Origin: an uncultured Clostridia bacterium
Lineage (GTDB): Bacteria > Bacillota > Clostridia > Christensenellales > CAG-917
Length of the DNA: 64,000 nt
NCBI GenBank assembly: GCA_944358385.1
Contig: CALVQW010000003.1
Coordinates: forward strand, 78,969-142,968
Reading direction: 5' to 3'
Position 1 is the stretch's first letter; each line of letters opens with the position of its first letter. Shown here in pieces: positions 35,926 through 44,781 of this stretch. Under the pieces are notes generated by a model. That model was not told the origin of the DNA, did not search any database, and saw only the letters and a list, made by a program, of their open reading frames with translations. A program made the position numbers and the translations under genes.

Positions 35926-38900
35926 AATATTTCCTCCTCGCGTTATCAAGCAAAACCGATTTTGTTGCGGCTTTGTTTTCATCGCTGTATCGCCCCGTTC
36001 GTTCCACATTATCGAAACTGGGCTCAAAATAATACAGTGTGTCGCAAATAAACTCACACTTCCTAGCCTTGCTTATCATTGGCAGCATCACTGCGAAGTC
36101 TTCGTCTACCGTGACATACTCGCCGTCGATTTTCAAATCGGCATCTATGTCTATGGCATCAAAAAGCCATCTGCGGAAACACTTCGGGTGCACCCAAATA
36201 TTGTCACCGTTGCGTTCCCATACGCGCTCAAACGATTTTATGCTGTATTTTTTCAACGGTTTATCATACCGAACGCAATTACCGCAGGTCAAATCAGCCC
36301 CATGCTCAAACCTGCTTACAATTACACCTATCGCATCATCGTTAACAAGAAAATCGTCGTTGTCGACATTTATTACTATTGCGTTTTTATTCGTTATGAC
36401 ATTCTGCATTGCCACAACAAAATTCTCGAGAGCTCCGATGCTTGTATCGTTAAACAGCGCTATTGTTCTTTCTTTGAAGAAAGAATCGTTGCGCAACATA
36501 AACTTTGCATATTCTCTGCTTTCGTTTTCGGACGCGTCGTCCACATAAACGATTGAGAACCTGTCGTAGCTCTGCCTTTTAAGACTGTCGAATAACCTTT
36601 TTAGCTTTGTAGCAGGTGTATTGCGACCCCTTATGAAAATTACCACTTCTGCCTCGGTGTGAGGGAGCCACTCGTTTACATCATCCACAACATTTACTGC
36701 TTCATATTGCCTTTCGGGCAAAACACCGCGCCCTACCATATCCCGAACTCTCGCAATGAAGTTGCTGCGACTTTTGATTTTGTTTTCGGGATGCACAAAC
36801 CAAAAATCGCCTCCTTGCATTCTGACGCTTTCTCCTCGTGGTAAAACGGAGTCGACTCCTCTGTGCCAAGCTAAAACAAACCTCCCTTTATCGACACGGT
36901 TAGGGAGAGGAAGAAAATCTTTCAATTTGTAAAGGTTCAGAAAACAGCAGCGCACCTCACACCTGCACCCCAAACGCTCGGGCTCGCGCCGCTTTTGAGC
37001 TATACTCGGAGCAACAGTAACCGCACCGTCGACAGTCATTTTGTATGCTGACAAAAAATCCGCCTGACTTCCGACATGAAAAACTATATCGCTGTCTGTT
37101 TGAAAAACATACGGCGTTTTTACATTGTCAAATGCGTACAGAGTGGCAAAAAGACCCTGCCCATTTTCCGAATGTCCGTCATCGCATTCCTTTGCAAAAT
37201 ATTTCTCATAAACACATTTAATTTGACCATCATTTTCCGATGCGGAAATTATCCTGTCGATCAAACCGTTGTCCTTTGCTCTCTCCAATTCCCGCAACAA
37301 AATATGCTCGTCGTCCTCAGCGTATTTTCTCGCTCTCTCGTCTGTACTCGTCAGATCCACGACAACGATTTTCTCAAAAAACCTGATGCCATTCGACAAT
37401 TCCGTGACTATATGGCGCACATTATCGTAAATGCAGTCGTACTCCATCGGACAGGCCTTGATCAGCAGAGTCAAATTGTCAGCCACAAACGGCTCGGCAA
37501 TCTTGGTACACTCAAATATGAGAAACTCCGACGCCTCCGTAAGGTTATCCGTATCGACGCCGTCGCTCTCAAAAACATTATCAATCGTCAGGCCGTTTTC
37601 GCGCAAAAGCAGTTCATAAAATTCGATTGGACGATGAAATTCTTCGCGTTCTGCGGACGACAAGACCAGGCGTTTGACAAACCTTTGAGACTGTCCGTAC
37701 TTTCCCTCGATTCCTCCCTGTCTTAAAAGCGTGTTTTTTACGCCGTTGAAAAAAGGATTACAAATACTGATAACAGCTTTGCCGCCGTTCTTTAATGCCT
37801 TAACGATGTCAGAAACCACCATGCGGGCAGATGCGTCATCAATGCAGCACAGAACAAGGTTGCAGATTACTGCGTCAAAAGAGCTTTTCGCTATTTCGTT
37901 TCGCGTTTTCAATATCTTAACGGTCTTGTTCGCCCTGTCATTAAGGATATCCAGATCAATATCGTACACGCTTACATCGCATTTATCGGAAAGTCTATTG
38001 GCGATTTTGCATTTGCCGGCGCCGTAATCCAGCACGGGCTCGGGTTGTGAGTTATGCAGTATATCAAGTATAATATCGTCATGCAACGATTCTTTCGAGT
38101 ATGACCCCACCGCTTTCATAAGATTTTCGTATCCGCTGTTCAACGCATCGGTCAATCCGTCGTAGTCCATGCAAACCAACTGCGTAAATTGCTGCTCATC
38201 GAGGAAATAATAGCGCAGCATCTGGTATGCTCTTTTTACACTTTTAGCAAATGCATCGGCAGAAAAAGAAAGTAGCGACCTACCGTAATCAATCAGCTTT
38301 ATTCCATTTTCCGTTAAAATAAAATTTTCTTTTTTGAAATTTTCGAAAACTATGCCGTTTTCTTTGGCAAATCTCAGCAAATTTATTATTTCACGGCTGT
38401 GCCCGCCGTGATAAGTTTCACTTTGTTCAAACTTGTATTTGAGCACGGTGTATCCGCACACATTTAAAACATCTACTGCATACATCTGTGGGCATTGTCC
38501 TAAAAGTTGCCCTTTTTCGCACAAAAATTCAAGGTTGTCGGGAGTATTGAAAAATATTTTATACACGTTGAGAGTATCCGTAAATACGATGCCTTCCGCT
38601 CCGCTCCCTATCATTTTCACATCTTCTCTCAATCCCAATTGCGAAACTAACAAATCCTTGAATTTGTCCCGCATGCTTATACAAGCACGGCGATTCAACC
38701 TTTTTTCCATAACGGCGTGCGCCGCCATAGCGCAATATACATCGCCGTACACAAGCGCAATCCTGATAAAATCGTTAATTGCCGTGTCTGCGAACAAATT
38801 TGCATATTTACCGTCTCCCGTTATTGACAACAAACCTTGTATGCGGTAATAATTTGCAACGCATTTCACGAGCCTCTTAAGATAAAAACCGCGATAGCAT

Positions 38901-40747
38901 GCGGCAAGCGTACGACTGCTTGCCTGCATACCGCACTGTCGGACGGCTTTGGTAAATGCTGCTCCTATGATATCCGCAATGAGTTTGTCCTGTTCGCGGA
39001 CAATGTCAAACTCTTGTTTTTTTCTGTTGTGCAAAGTCGCAAATGGTGCGCTTGCAATCCTGTATCCCATTCTTTGCGCGGACAGCACCCAGAAATAATC
39101 GCCTCGCCTTCCCTTTCGGTCTCCCACTCGTATAGAATCATTGGACACCTTCAACAAATCTTTGTTGAAAATCAGCGTATTTCCACCGCGCCCCCGCGGT
39201 GACACGACTTCTCCGTCACGCAAGTATAAAGGACGACTGAGAGTATGCCCGGCAAAAATGTCTTTCAAGTCTCCCCTTCTGAACAATGCAAATGGCGTTT
39301 CGAGATGCAAAGAATTGCAGTCGGACAAATCGTAGTAATAATCTGTTTTGTCTTCAAGCGGCGCAGATTGTATGGGAAAATCGGAATTGTACACATAATC
39401 CAAAAGCGAAGTGCGCAATGTGGATAATAGCGGCAAGGGCGGGTCCAGACAATATTGACCTACAACGGCATCGTATTTTTCTTTGTATGTTGCTATAACC
39501 CTGTCTAAGTTTATCTCGCACTCGTGCAACATACCTCCGTCTGCGACCAATTCCCTCAACTCCATATCGTCGTCGAGAATCCATATCACATCACCCGATA
39601 CGCTGTCATGATAAATGTATTGCTGCAGTATCGAGCGTGCTATTGCTATATCGCAGACTTTTCCGTCGGTTATTACAGTATTCGCGAGCTCTGTGTCGTC
39701 TCCCCAGGAGGAACAACATCTTGCGAACTCTTCAAAACAAAACATCTTGAAATCGCAACCTGTTGCTTCCAGCGCAACGCGATATTGCTCTTTGTCCCCG
39801 CCGAAATTCAAGAACACCACTATCTCTGTGTCTACGCGCCCAAGTTTGCCGATCTGTTCTATCAATCTCAATCCCAACTCGTATTCGGATGCGATAAAGC
39901 CTATTATAAGGTGTCCCGCAAACGTGTTATCGCTGAACTTTCTATTTAATGTCACATCGTCTACGGAAAACTTTGTGAGATGGTTTTCATCCACCCCGAA
40001 AACTTCGCTTGCCCGCTTAAAAAATTTGCCTTTGACCTCTTCAGACATAAATTTACGGTACTTGTAATAGAACTTGCGCAACCCGTCGGCCTTTACGGTC
40101 TTATCGTTGGTTATGCGCGGTCTGTCGTCGCGGGCATCGGCATATACCAAATGTTCGTTCAGAACACGATATGATGGGTTCAGCATCATCACGCGGACAA
40201 AGAAGTCCCTGTCGGTAGTCGAACTCATATTCTCATCGAACATTCCCGCCCGCAAAAGTACTGTCAATTTAACGAATGTGTTTGACCCCTGTATATGAGG
40301 ATTGCCTGACAAAAAATCGGAGATTGAGACGCTTTGCGGTATGGAAAGGCTTTCCACGTTTTTGCCATTATCGTACAACAATCCGCTTATCAGAAAATCT
40401 TTTCCGTCAATCGAATCCTCCGCTTTTTTCAAATACTCCCTGTCCCAAATATCGTCGTCATCCAATGTGGCAATGTATATGTCGTCGACACTTTTCCCAA
40501 GCAAAATTTCTTCTTGCAGAATGTTGTATATCGCGGTATTGAGTGAACCTGCGTAATTATGTGTGGCATTGTTTTCTAGAAAATCCACTTCGTTATCCGC
40601 ACAAAGCCGACGTTCAAAAGTATTATCAACAGAATCGCATACGACGACTATCTTATCAGCCTTCCTTGTCTGCGATAGCACAGATATCAATGCTCTCTCG
40701 AACAGTGTCCGCCTGTTTTTAGTGGCGATGACCGCATATATCCTCAT
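35900..40747 (-). CDS. Giant multidomain glycosyltransferase/kinase-like/methyltransferase fusion
   Basis: 1615 residues. Visible domains: GT-A glycosyltransferase 2 (1-230; AVIATKNRRTLFERAL, DDDD 96-99); second GT-A-like domain (275-590; ILDDD 390-394); helical linker; protein-kinase-like domain (708-850; glycine loop IGSGAEG 713-719, N-F-K-K-E-N catalytic-loop-like 803-808, DYG 820-822); AdoMet methyltransferase (900-1085; VLDYGAGKCKIA); third GT-A-like domain (1095-1330; TDSD 1217-1220); and a C-terminal GT2 (1365-1600; YVDDASENES, VDNDDF). No membrane segment is obvious, so it is probably cytoplasmic. Overlaps the radical SAM gene by four bases. Likely builds a decorated glycan or glycosylates a partner; the substrate is unknown. 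Confidence 0.8.
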   Translation of the reverse strand: MRIYAVIATKNRRTLFERALISVLSQTRKADKIVVVCDSVDNTFERRLCADNEVDFLENNATHNYAGSLNTAIYNILQEEILLGKSVDDIYIATLDDDDIWDREYLKKAEDSIDGKDFLISGLLYDNGKNVESLSIPQSVSISDFLSGNPHIQGSNTFVKLTVLLRAGMFDENMSSTTDRDFFVRVMMLNPSYRVLNEHLVYADARDDRPRITNDKTVKADGLRKFYYKYRKFMSEEVKGKFFKRASEVFGVDENHLTKFSVDDVTLNRKFSDNTFAGHLIIGFIASEYELGLRLIEQIGKLGRVDTEIVVFLNFGGDKEQYRVALEATGCDFKMFCFEEFARCCSSWGDDTELANTVITDGKVCDIAIARSILQQYIYHDSVSGDVIWILDDDMELRELVADGGMLHECEINLDRVIATYKEKYDAVVGQYCLDPPLPLLSTLRTSLLDYVYNSDFPIQSAPLEDKTDYYYDLSDCNSLHLETPFALFRRGDLKDIFAGHTLSRPLYLRDGEVVSPRGRGGNTLIFNKDLLKVSNDSIRVGDRKGRRGDYFWVLSAQRMGYRIASAPFATLHNRKKQEFDIVREQDKLIADIIGAAFTKAVRQCGMQASSRTLAACYRGFYLKRLVKCVANYYRIQGLLSITGDGKYANLFADTAINDFIRIALVYGDVYCAMAAHAVMEKRLNRRACISMRDKFKDLLVSQLGLREDVKMIGSGAEGIVFTDTLNVYKIFFNTPDNLEFLCEKGQLLGQCPQMYAVDVLNVCGYTVLKYKFEQSETYHGGHSREIINLLRFAKENGIVFENFKKENFILTENGIKLIDYGRSLLSFSADAFAKSVKRAYQMLRYYFLDEQQFTQLVCMDYDGLTDALNSGYENLMKAVGSYSKESLHDDIILDILHNSQPEPVLDYGAGKCKIANRLSDKCDVSVYDIDLDILNDRANKTVKILKTRNEIAKSSFDAVICNLVLCCIDDASARMVVSDIVKALKNGGKAVISICNPFFNGVKNTLLRQGGIEGKYGQSQRFVKRLVLSSAEREEFHRPIEFYELLLRENGLTIDNVFESDGVDTDNLTEASEFLIFECTKIAEPFVADNLTLLIKACPMEYDCIYDNVRHIVTELSNGIRFFEKIVVVDLTSTDERARKYAEDDEHILLRELERAKDNGLIDRIISASENDGQIKCVYEKYFAKECDDGHSENGQGLFATLYAFDNVKTPYVFQTDSDIVFHVGSQADFLSAYKMTVDGAVTVAPSIAQKRREPERLGCRCEVRCCFLNLYKLKDFLPLPNRVDKGRFVLAWHRGVDSVLPRGESVRMQGGDFWFVHPENKIKSRSNFIARVRDMVGRGVLPERQYEAVNVVDDVNEWLPHTEAEVVIFIRGRNTPATKLKRLFDSLKRQSYDRFSIVYVDDASENESREYAKFMLRNDSFFKERTIALFNDTSIGALENFVVAMQNVITNKNAIVINVDNDDFLVNDDAIGVIVSRFEHGADLTCGNCVRYDKPLKKYSIKSFERVWERNGDNIWVHPKCFRRWLFDAIDIDADLKIDGEYVTVDEDFAVMLPMISKARKCEFICDTLYYFEPSFDNVERTGRYSDENKAATKSVLLDNARRKYYGRQESGV

Positions 40748-41577
40748 ACGATTTGTTCCCCGGCTTTTATTATCCGTGCTCTTTCGGTGTCGCCGTCACA
40801 CATCATGCATGCGGACGAATATTTGCCGCTGTAGAGCTTCTTCAATTCTTTTGCAAATTCACGACGAGGCAATCCGACATTTATTCCCTCATCGGCGCAA
40901 AGCCCGAGTTTTGCAATAATAGCGGTTCGCGAACACAAATATATTTTTCCGTCGCAGAGCGAAACGCACCGTTTAATGCTGCACTCCTCATAACTGCTTT
41001 CTTTACGCGCAGCAATTTTCCCCATATCTCTCCATTCTTGCCCCGCTAAAAAAATGTATTTCACTCCGTTCGCCGTGAGCGCCTTGAGTAATTCCTCTCG
41101 CTTGTTTTGGGTGAATGAATAGTCACTGATTTGAACAACCGCTTTGCTGTTAGCCAAACATCCCAGAACCTCTTGAGAAGGAACAATGCTTCCGTTGGTC
41201 GCTATCCTCACCGATTTTATCTTTGGCTGAGAATCTACAAATTCAACAATACTCTTTAACTCGGGATGAAGAAAAACTTCTCCGCCGTGAATTTTCAATC
41301 TGTAAATGCAATCGACTTTTTCCAATAGTAATCTCAAGTCTTCAGTTACATCTTCAAAACGCTCGTCCTCTTTAACTGTCAAATAAGGAATTAAATTTGA
41401 ACAATACTTGCAACGCAAATTGCAACGTGTGGTCACAAACATTTCAACATAGGGTATCTCTATTTTGTTTAAAATATATTGCCTTAAAAACAACTCCGCC
41501 TTATGACGAAGCAGGCTGTGTTGCGGAGCAATTTTTTGTAAGTAGTGTAAACTCTCGCAATATATCTTCCGTCTCAT
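40744..41577 (-). CDS. Radical SAM enzyme with C-terminal cysteine cluster
   Basis: 277 residues from ATG 41577 (CAGGGG upstream; a 17-codon extension into the leader is unsupported). The 4Fe-4S/AdoMet motif CNLRCKYC sits at about residues 52-59 after VEMFVTTR, followed by GGEVFLHP. C-terminal cysteines (CSIKRCVSLCDG, CMMCDGD) resemble a SPASM-like auxiliary cluster. Such enzymes modify peptides, sugars or proteins. First gene of the operon, with its stop overlapping the giant glycosyltransferase start (ATGA). Reaction unknown. Confidence 0.85.
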   Translation of the reverse strand: MRRKIYCESLHYLQKIAPQHSLLRHKAELFLRQYILNKIEIPYVEMFVTTRCNLRCKYCSNLIPYLTVKEDERFEDVTEDLRLLLEKVDCIYRLKIHGGEVFLHPELKSIVEFVDSQPKIKSVRIATNGSIVPSQEVLGCLANSKAVVQISDYSFTQNKREELLKALTANGVKYIFLAGQEWRDMGKIAARKESSYEECSIKRCVSLCDGKIYLCSRTAIIAKLGLCADEGINVGLPRREFAKELKKLYSGKYSSACMMCDGDTERARIIKAGEQIV

Positions 41578-41713
41578 AATACCCCTGAAAAGACAAAATC
41601 CCGACAATGGTCGGGATATCAAAATCATTCCGATAAAACTACATAAGGATCTGCCTTATGTCGTCTCTTCGATGTCCAACATCCCTAAGCCGTTAATTTT
41701 ATCTCGTGTTTGA
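41578..41713 (-). promoter_or_regulatory. Structured leader of the radical SAM operon
   Basis: About 130 bases of leader with two perfect hairpins on the minus strand: ACATAAGG/CCTTATGT (41661-41640) and ATCCCGAC/GTCGGGAT (41617-41598) followed by TTTTGTCTTTTC. The second looks like an intrinsic terminator directly before the ribosome site, so attenuation is possible. A tiny frame MLDIEETT precedes the first hairpin but has no clear ribosome site. Confidence 0.55.
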
Positions 41714-41742
41714 ATAATAACACATAAAACAATAAATGTCAA
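41714..41742 (-). promoter_or_regulatory. Promoter of the radical SAM/glycosyltransferase/HEPN operon
   Basis: Minus-strand TTGACA (41742-41737), 17-base spacer, TATTAT (41719-41714). Confidence 0.75.
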
Positions 41743-41791
41743 TGCGAAGGAATAAGCCCCTAATGATGCCATTCCCTGCGTCAAAAAATGC

Positions 41792-41937
41792 TGACAGCCA
41801 AATGTAGCCAATGGGTGAAAAATAGGGGGTTTTAGGGCGGTTTGGGCAGGTCGGGAAAGGGAGACTGATTTTTCAAAAATTCAATCGAATTTTGACAATA
41901 TATCTGACAGCCAATGGGCGTTTTTCTGACAGCCAAT
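41792..41937 (+). repeat. Right-end TGACAGCCAAT repeats
   Basis: Three same-orientation copies: TGACAGCCAAAT followed by GTAGCCAAT (41792-41812), TGACAGCCAAT (41905-41915) and TGACAGCCAAT (41927-41937). The first matches the left-end copy at 12439-12459. They lie 210-350 bases inside the right 16-base repeat. The rest of 41743-42007 has no gene I can support. Confidence 0.65.
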
Positions 41938-42007
41938 CGAACTTTGTCGATTGGTTTTTGAAGTTTTGAAAAATGAAAAAAGCCCTGTAAACAGTGGCTT
42001 TTTTGAG

Positions 42008-42083
<76 letters not shown>

Positions 42084-42145
42084 GTATCGATGATTTTGAC
42101 TGTCTGCAGCGATCTGCGTCTGCCTGCGTTTTTACCCCCTGCTGG

Positions 42146-42161
42146 CTTTACCAAGGTACAA
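42146..42161 (+). repeat. Right direct repeat (putative attR core)
   Basis: CTTTACCAAGGTACAA, identical to 12304-12319. Its codon phase (TTA CCA AGG TAC) equals that of the left copy, and the frame stays open into the TIR gene's C-terminal part. Confidence 0.85.
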
Positions 42162-42438
42162 GCAAGGCGTCGAAACGCTGGTTTTTGGTATTATGCAAGA
42201 TAAGCCGCTTTACGCTTTTGAGCTATATGGCACCGAAAACTCTTTTATTACAACGCCGTCTGACAAAACCGCTATCCCGATACATTGTGACGATATTCCT
42301 GAGCTGAAAAAATTCCACGGAAGGAATTTTGCCGGAGCATATTACACGATAGGCGAAGCGAGTTCGCGCACATCTTATCGTATAATATATAAAATAATTG
42401 ATAACGCCGTCGCCAACGACGATGACGAGGATTTTTGA
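42146..42438 (+). pseudogene. TIR-domain protein gene, 3' part
   Basis: About 97 residues continuing the gene cut at 12319: after SLPRY come KQGVETLVFGIMQDKPLYAF and a C-terminus ending NDDDEDF. It has no ribosome site or good start of its own; an internal ATG at 42193 would give 81 residues. Sequence character (AT-rich, beta-strand pattern then acidic end) fits the 5' part. Its stop codon is two bases before the methyltransferase ATG, as expected for the first gene of an operon. Confidence 0.8.
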
Positions 42439-42440
42439 TC

Positions 42441-43217
42441 ATGGAGCATGATTTTGATAAAACACCCAGTTATTTTAACACCGAGGAAGCCTTCGAGAAA
42501 TATCTCGGCATGACTAGCTATTACCTCGGTCTGCAAAAGTGCGCAGAAAAATTGATCCGCCTTGCCTCTCCGAAATCCGTAGCGGAACTCGGTTCTGCGA
42601 CAGGCGCAACTTGCATACGCCTAGCAAAACGATTTAGTGATGTTCGATTTGTCGGAATAGATATGCGCGCGGATGTTGTAGCCATCGCCACTTCTCTAAA
42701 AGAAAATTTATCGAACCTTTCTTTTGTTGTCGGAGACATGACGCAATTTGTTAAACAACCAATTGAAGAAGATTTCTTGTTAATGTTGTACTCATATCAT
42801 CATATTATCGATCCGCTCGCCAACAAAGTGGATTTTTTGGCGGATGCATATCATAACATGAAAAAAGGCGCGTATCTATGCATTGCCGAAACCTTTATTC
42901 CGGACAGCGCAAGCGGACTCTCGGACAAAGACGCAATATTGCGCCTTTGGTCCACACGGAAAGACGAAGGATTCGCTTCTACTTTCTGGAATGCCCTCAA
43001 TGCTCTCGACACAGATTCCATAATCAAAACGCAGGCAATAGCTGAATATTGCGGCGAAAATGAATATCTTGCCGGAAAGTTGGTAGCAGAAAGAAACGAT
43101 GAGTTTTTGATCCAACCTGCCTGGCTGATAGAAAAAGGCAAACTCGCCGGCTTTAATGTCATCCTCAACCAAGCGATCAACTCTATTGAAGACAGGATAA
43201 TCCTTTTTAGAAAATGA
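42441..43217 (+). CDS. SAM-dependent methyltransferase
   Basis: 258 residues from ATG 42441, with GAGGATTTTTGATC upstream inside the TIR gene end. Class I Rossmann methyltransferase: motif I VAELGSATGATCIRLAKRF (about 47-65), GIDMRADVVAIA for the acidic ribose-binding loop, and LLMLYSYHHIIDP as motif IV. Substrate unknown. Immediately follows the split TIR gene and overlaps the next gene by four bases, so the three formed an operon before the element inserted. Confidence 0.85.
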   Translation: MEHDFDKTPSYFNTEEAFEKYLGMTSYYLGLQKCAEKLIRLASPKSVAELGSATGATCIRLAKRFSDVRFVGIDMRADVVAIATSLKENLSNLSFVVGDMTQFVKQPIEEDFLLMLYSYHHIIDPLANKVDFLADAYHNMKKGAYLCIAETFIPDSASGLSDKDAILRLWSTRKDEGFASTFWNALNALDTDSIIKTQAIAEYCGENEYLAGKLVAERNDEFLIQPAWLIEKGKLAGFNVILNQAINSIEDRIILFRK

Positions 43218-43756
43218 ATAGCACCAAAACTATTACCGCAACGATAACATCCATCCGCAAATTTTATTCCGGTAAACGACTTCTCCTAGATTTTATGGAA
43301 GAGTTTGACGCGACCGATTCGATTTTTGTCGGAAACACAATGAACGGCTTGTTTTTGATCCCGTCGGAAAACAGGCAGTCCATCAATTATTTGCCGAGAA
43401 AATTCCGTTTCAATGCGGGGGCAATCCATCAATACGTTGCATCTCCGTCGGGAGTAAAATATTTGGACGAGTTGATTCCGGGCGATGAAATTATCATCTC
43501 AACACAAGCGCAACTCAAAACCGCACCCGTCGCCAGAACAAAATGTGAGATCCGCGATTTCGTAAAAATAGAAGCCATCGCCGATAATAACACGTTTTCT
43601 GTCATTTTACAAGACGGGGATACTACGGCATTGCTTACACCGCAAGGCCTTAAATATCTTGCCGAATTAAACCCGGGTACACCCGTTCTCGTCCGGCTTT
43701 ACGATCATGCGACTCATTTGGGAAACCCTATTGACGAATTTTGCGAAGAAAAATAA
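43214..43756 (+). CDS. 3-dehydroquinate synthase II-like protein (C-terminal domain only)
   Basis: 180 residues resembling the C-terminal half of archaeal-type 3-dehydroquinate synthase II: the FNAGAIHQYVASPSGVKYLD block, PGDEIIISTQ, CEIRDFVKIEA, FSVILQDGDTTALLTPQG and GTPVLVRLYDHATHLG. Full enzymes (about 340-380 residues) add an N-terminal aldolase-like region that is missing here. Such truncated members occur in biosynthetic clusters; the reaction is unknown. ATG overlaps the methyltransferase stop. Confidence 0.72.
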   Translation: MNSTKTITATITSIRKFYSGKRLLLDFMEEFDATDSIFVGNTMNGLFLIPSENRQSINYLPRKFRFNAGAIHQYVASPSGVKYLDELIPGDEIIISTQAQLKTAPVARTKCEIRDFVKIEAIADNNTFSVILQDGDTTALLTPQGLKYLAELNPGTPVLVRLYDHATHLGNPIDEFCEEK

Positions 43757-43789
43757 GCCGACGTATCTTTCGTGCCTTATGTATGTCAA

Positions 43790-43814
43790 AACATCGCCGC
43801 CGCGGTGTTTTTTT
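43790..43814 (+). terminator. Terminator of the TIR-methyltransferase-DHQS operon
   Basis: AACATCGC (43790-43797) pairs with GCGGTGTT (43802-43809) with one G-T pair, followed by a T run to 43814. Confidence 0.75.
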
Positions 43815-43833
43815 GTTAAGTAGCGGAGCGAGT

Positions 43834-43854
43834 GGCGGGGATGACATCCCCGCC
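43834..43854. terminator. Hairpin downstream of argF
   Basis: GGCGGGGAT (43834-43842) pairs with ATCCCCGCC (43846-43854). It lies just after argF on the minus strand; no T run, so termination here may depend on the next hairpin at 43790. Confidence 0.5.
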
Positions 43855-43878
43855 GGGGTGCAGGGGTGGGGATCCTGC

Positions 43879-44781
43879 TCAGAGCAGGCATTTCACGAGG
43901 ACGGCCTTTTGGGCGTGAAGGCGGTTCTCCGCCTCGTCGAAGATCTCGCGGGAATGCTCCTCGAACACTTTTGAGGTGATCTCCTCCTCGCGGTGGGCGG
44001 GGAGACAATGCAACACCATTGCATCGGATTTTGACACAGAAAGCACTTTATCGTTGATTTGGTAGAATTTAAACACCTTTTTGCGTTCCTCCGCCTCGCC
44101 TTCCTGTCCCATGGACGCCCAGACGTCGGTGTAGAGGACGTCGGAGTTTTGCGCCATTTCGAGGACGTCGGGGGAGCAGGAGAACCTGCCGCTCTCGTGC
44201 GCCCAGCGCATGATGTCGGCGTCAGGCTCATAGCCCGCGGGACAGGCGACGGAGACTTCCATGCCGAGCTTGATGCCGCCCACGATGAGGGAGTTGGTCA
44301 TATTGTTGCCGTCGCCGATGTAGCAGAGCTTGCGCCCTTTGATGTTGCCCTTATATTCACGTATGGTCATGAGGTCGGCAAGCACCTGACAGGGGTGGCA
44401 GTAGTCCGTCAGCCCGTTGATGATGGGGATGGTGCCGAACTCCGCGAGGGCTTCCACTTCCCGCTGATCGAAGGTGCGGATCATGATGCCGTCGAGGTAA
44501 CGCGACAGCACGCGGGCGGTGTCCTGGACGATCTCTCCCCTGCCGATCTGCAAGTCGCGGGAGGAGAGAAAGAGGGATGTGCCGCCGAGGTCGAACATGC
44601 CCACCTCGAAGGAGACGCGGGTGCGGGTGGAGGACTTTGCGAAGATGAGTCCCAGCACCTTGCCCTCGAGCAGGCGGTGGGGGATGCCGTTCTTCTTCTC
44701 GAATTTGAGCTGATCGGCAGTGTTGAGGATCTCGACGATCTCCTTTTCGGAGAGGTACATGAGTTTCAGAAGATTTTTCAT
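43879..44781 (-). CDS. argF: Ornithine carbamoyltransferase
   Basis: 300 residues. Makes citrulline from ornithine and carbamoyl phosphate. Carbamoyl-phosphate site SSTRTRVSFE, ornithine-side DYCHPCQ and the C-terminal HCLPAHREEEI motif are all present. ATG 44781 overlaps the argD stop (ATGA). Last gene of the seven-gene arginine operon. Confidence 0.96.
   Translation of the reverse strand: MKNLLKLMYLSEKEIVEILNTADQLKFEKKNGIPHRLLEGKVLGLIFAKSSTRTRVSFEVGMFDLGGTSLFLSSRDLQIGRGEIVQDTARVLSRYLDGIMIRTFDQREVEALAEFGTIPIINGLTDYCHPCQVLADLMTIREYKGNIKGRKLCYIGDGNNMTNSLIVGGIKLGMEVSVACPAGYEPDADIMRWAHESGRFSCSPDVLEMAQNSDVLYTDVWASMGQEGEAEERKKVFKFYQINDKVLSVSKSDAMVLHCLPAHREEEITSKVFEEHSREIFDEAENRLHAQKAVLVKCLL

Noticed and set aside
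33254..42000. CRISPR array accompanying the dual-HEPN gene
   Set aside because: I looked for regularly spaced 25-40 base repeats around and within the operon and elsewhere in the window and found none; only isolated hairpins are present. The gene is therefore not called Cas13.
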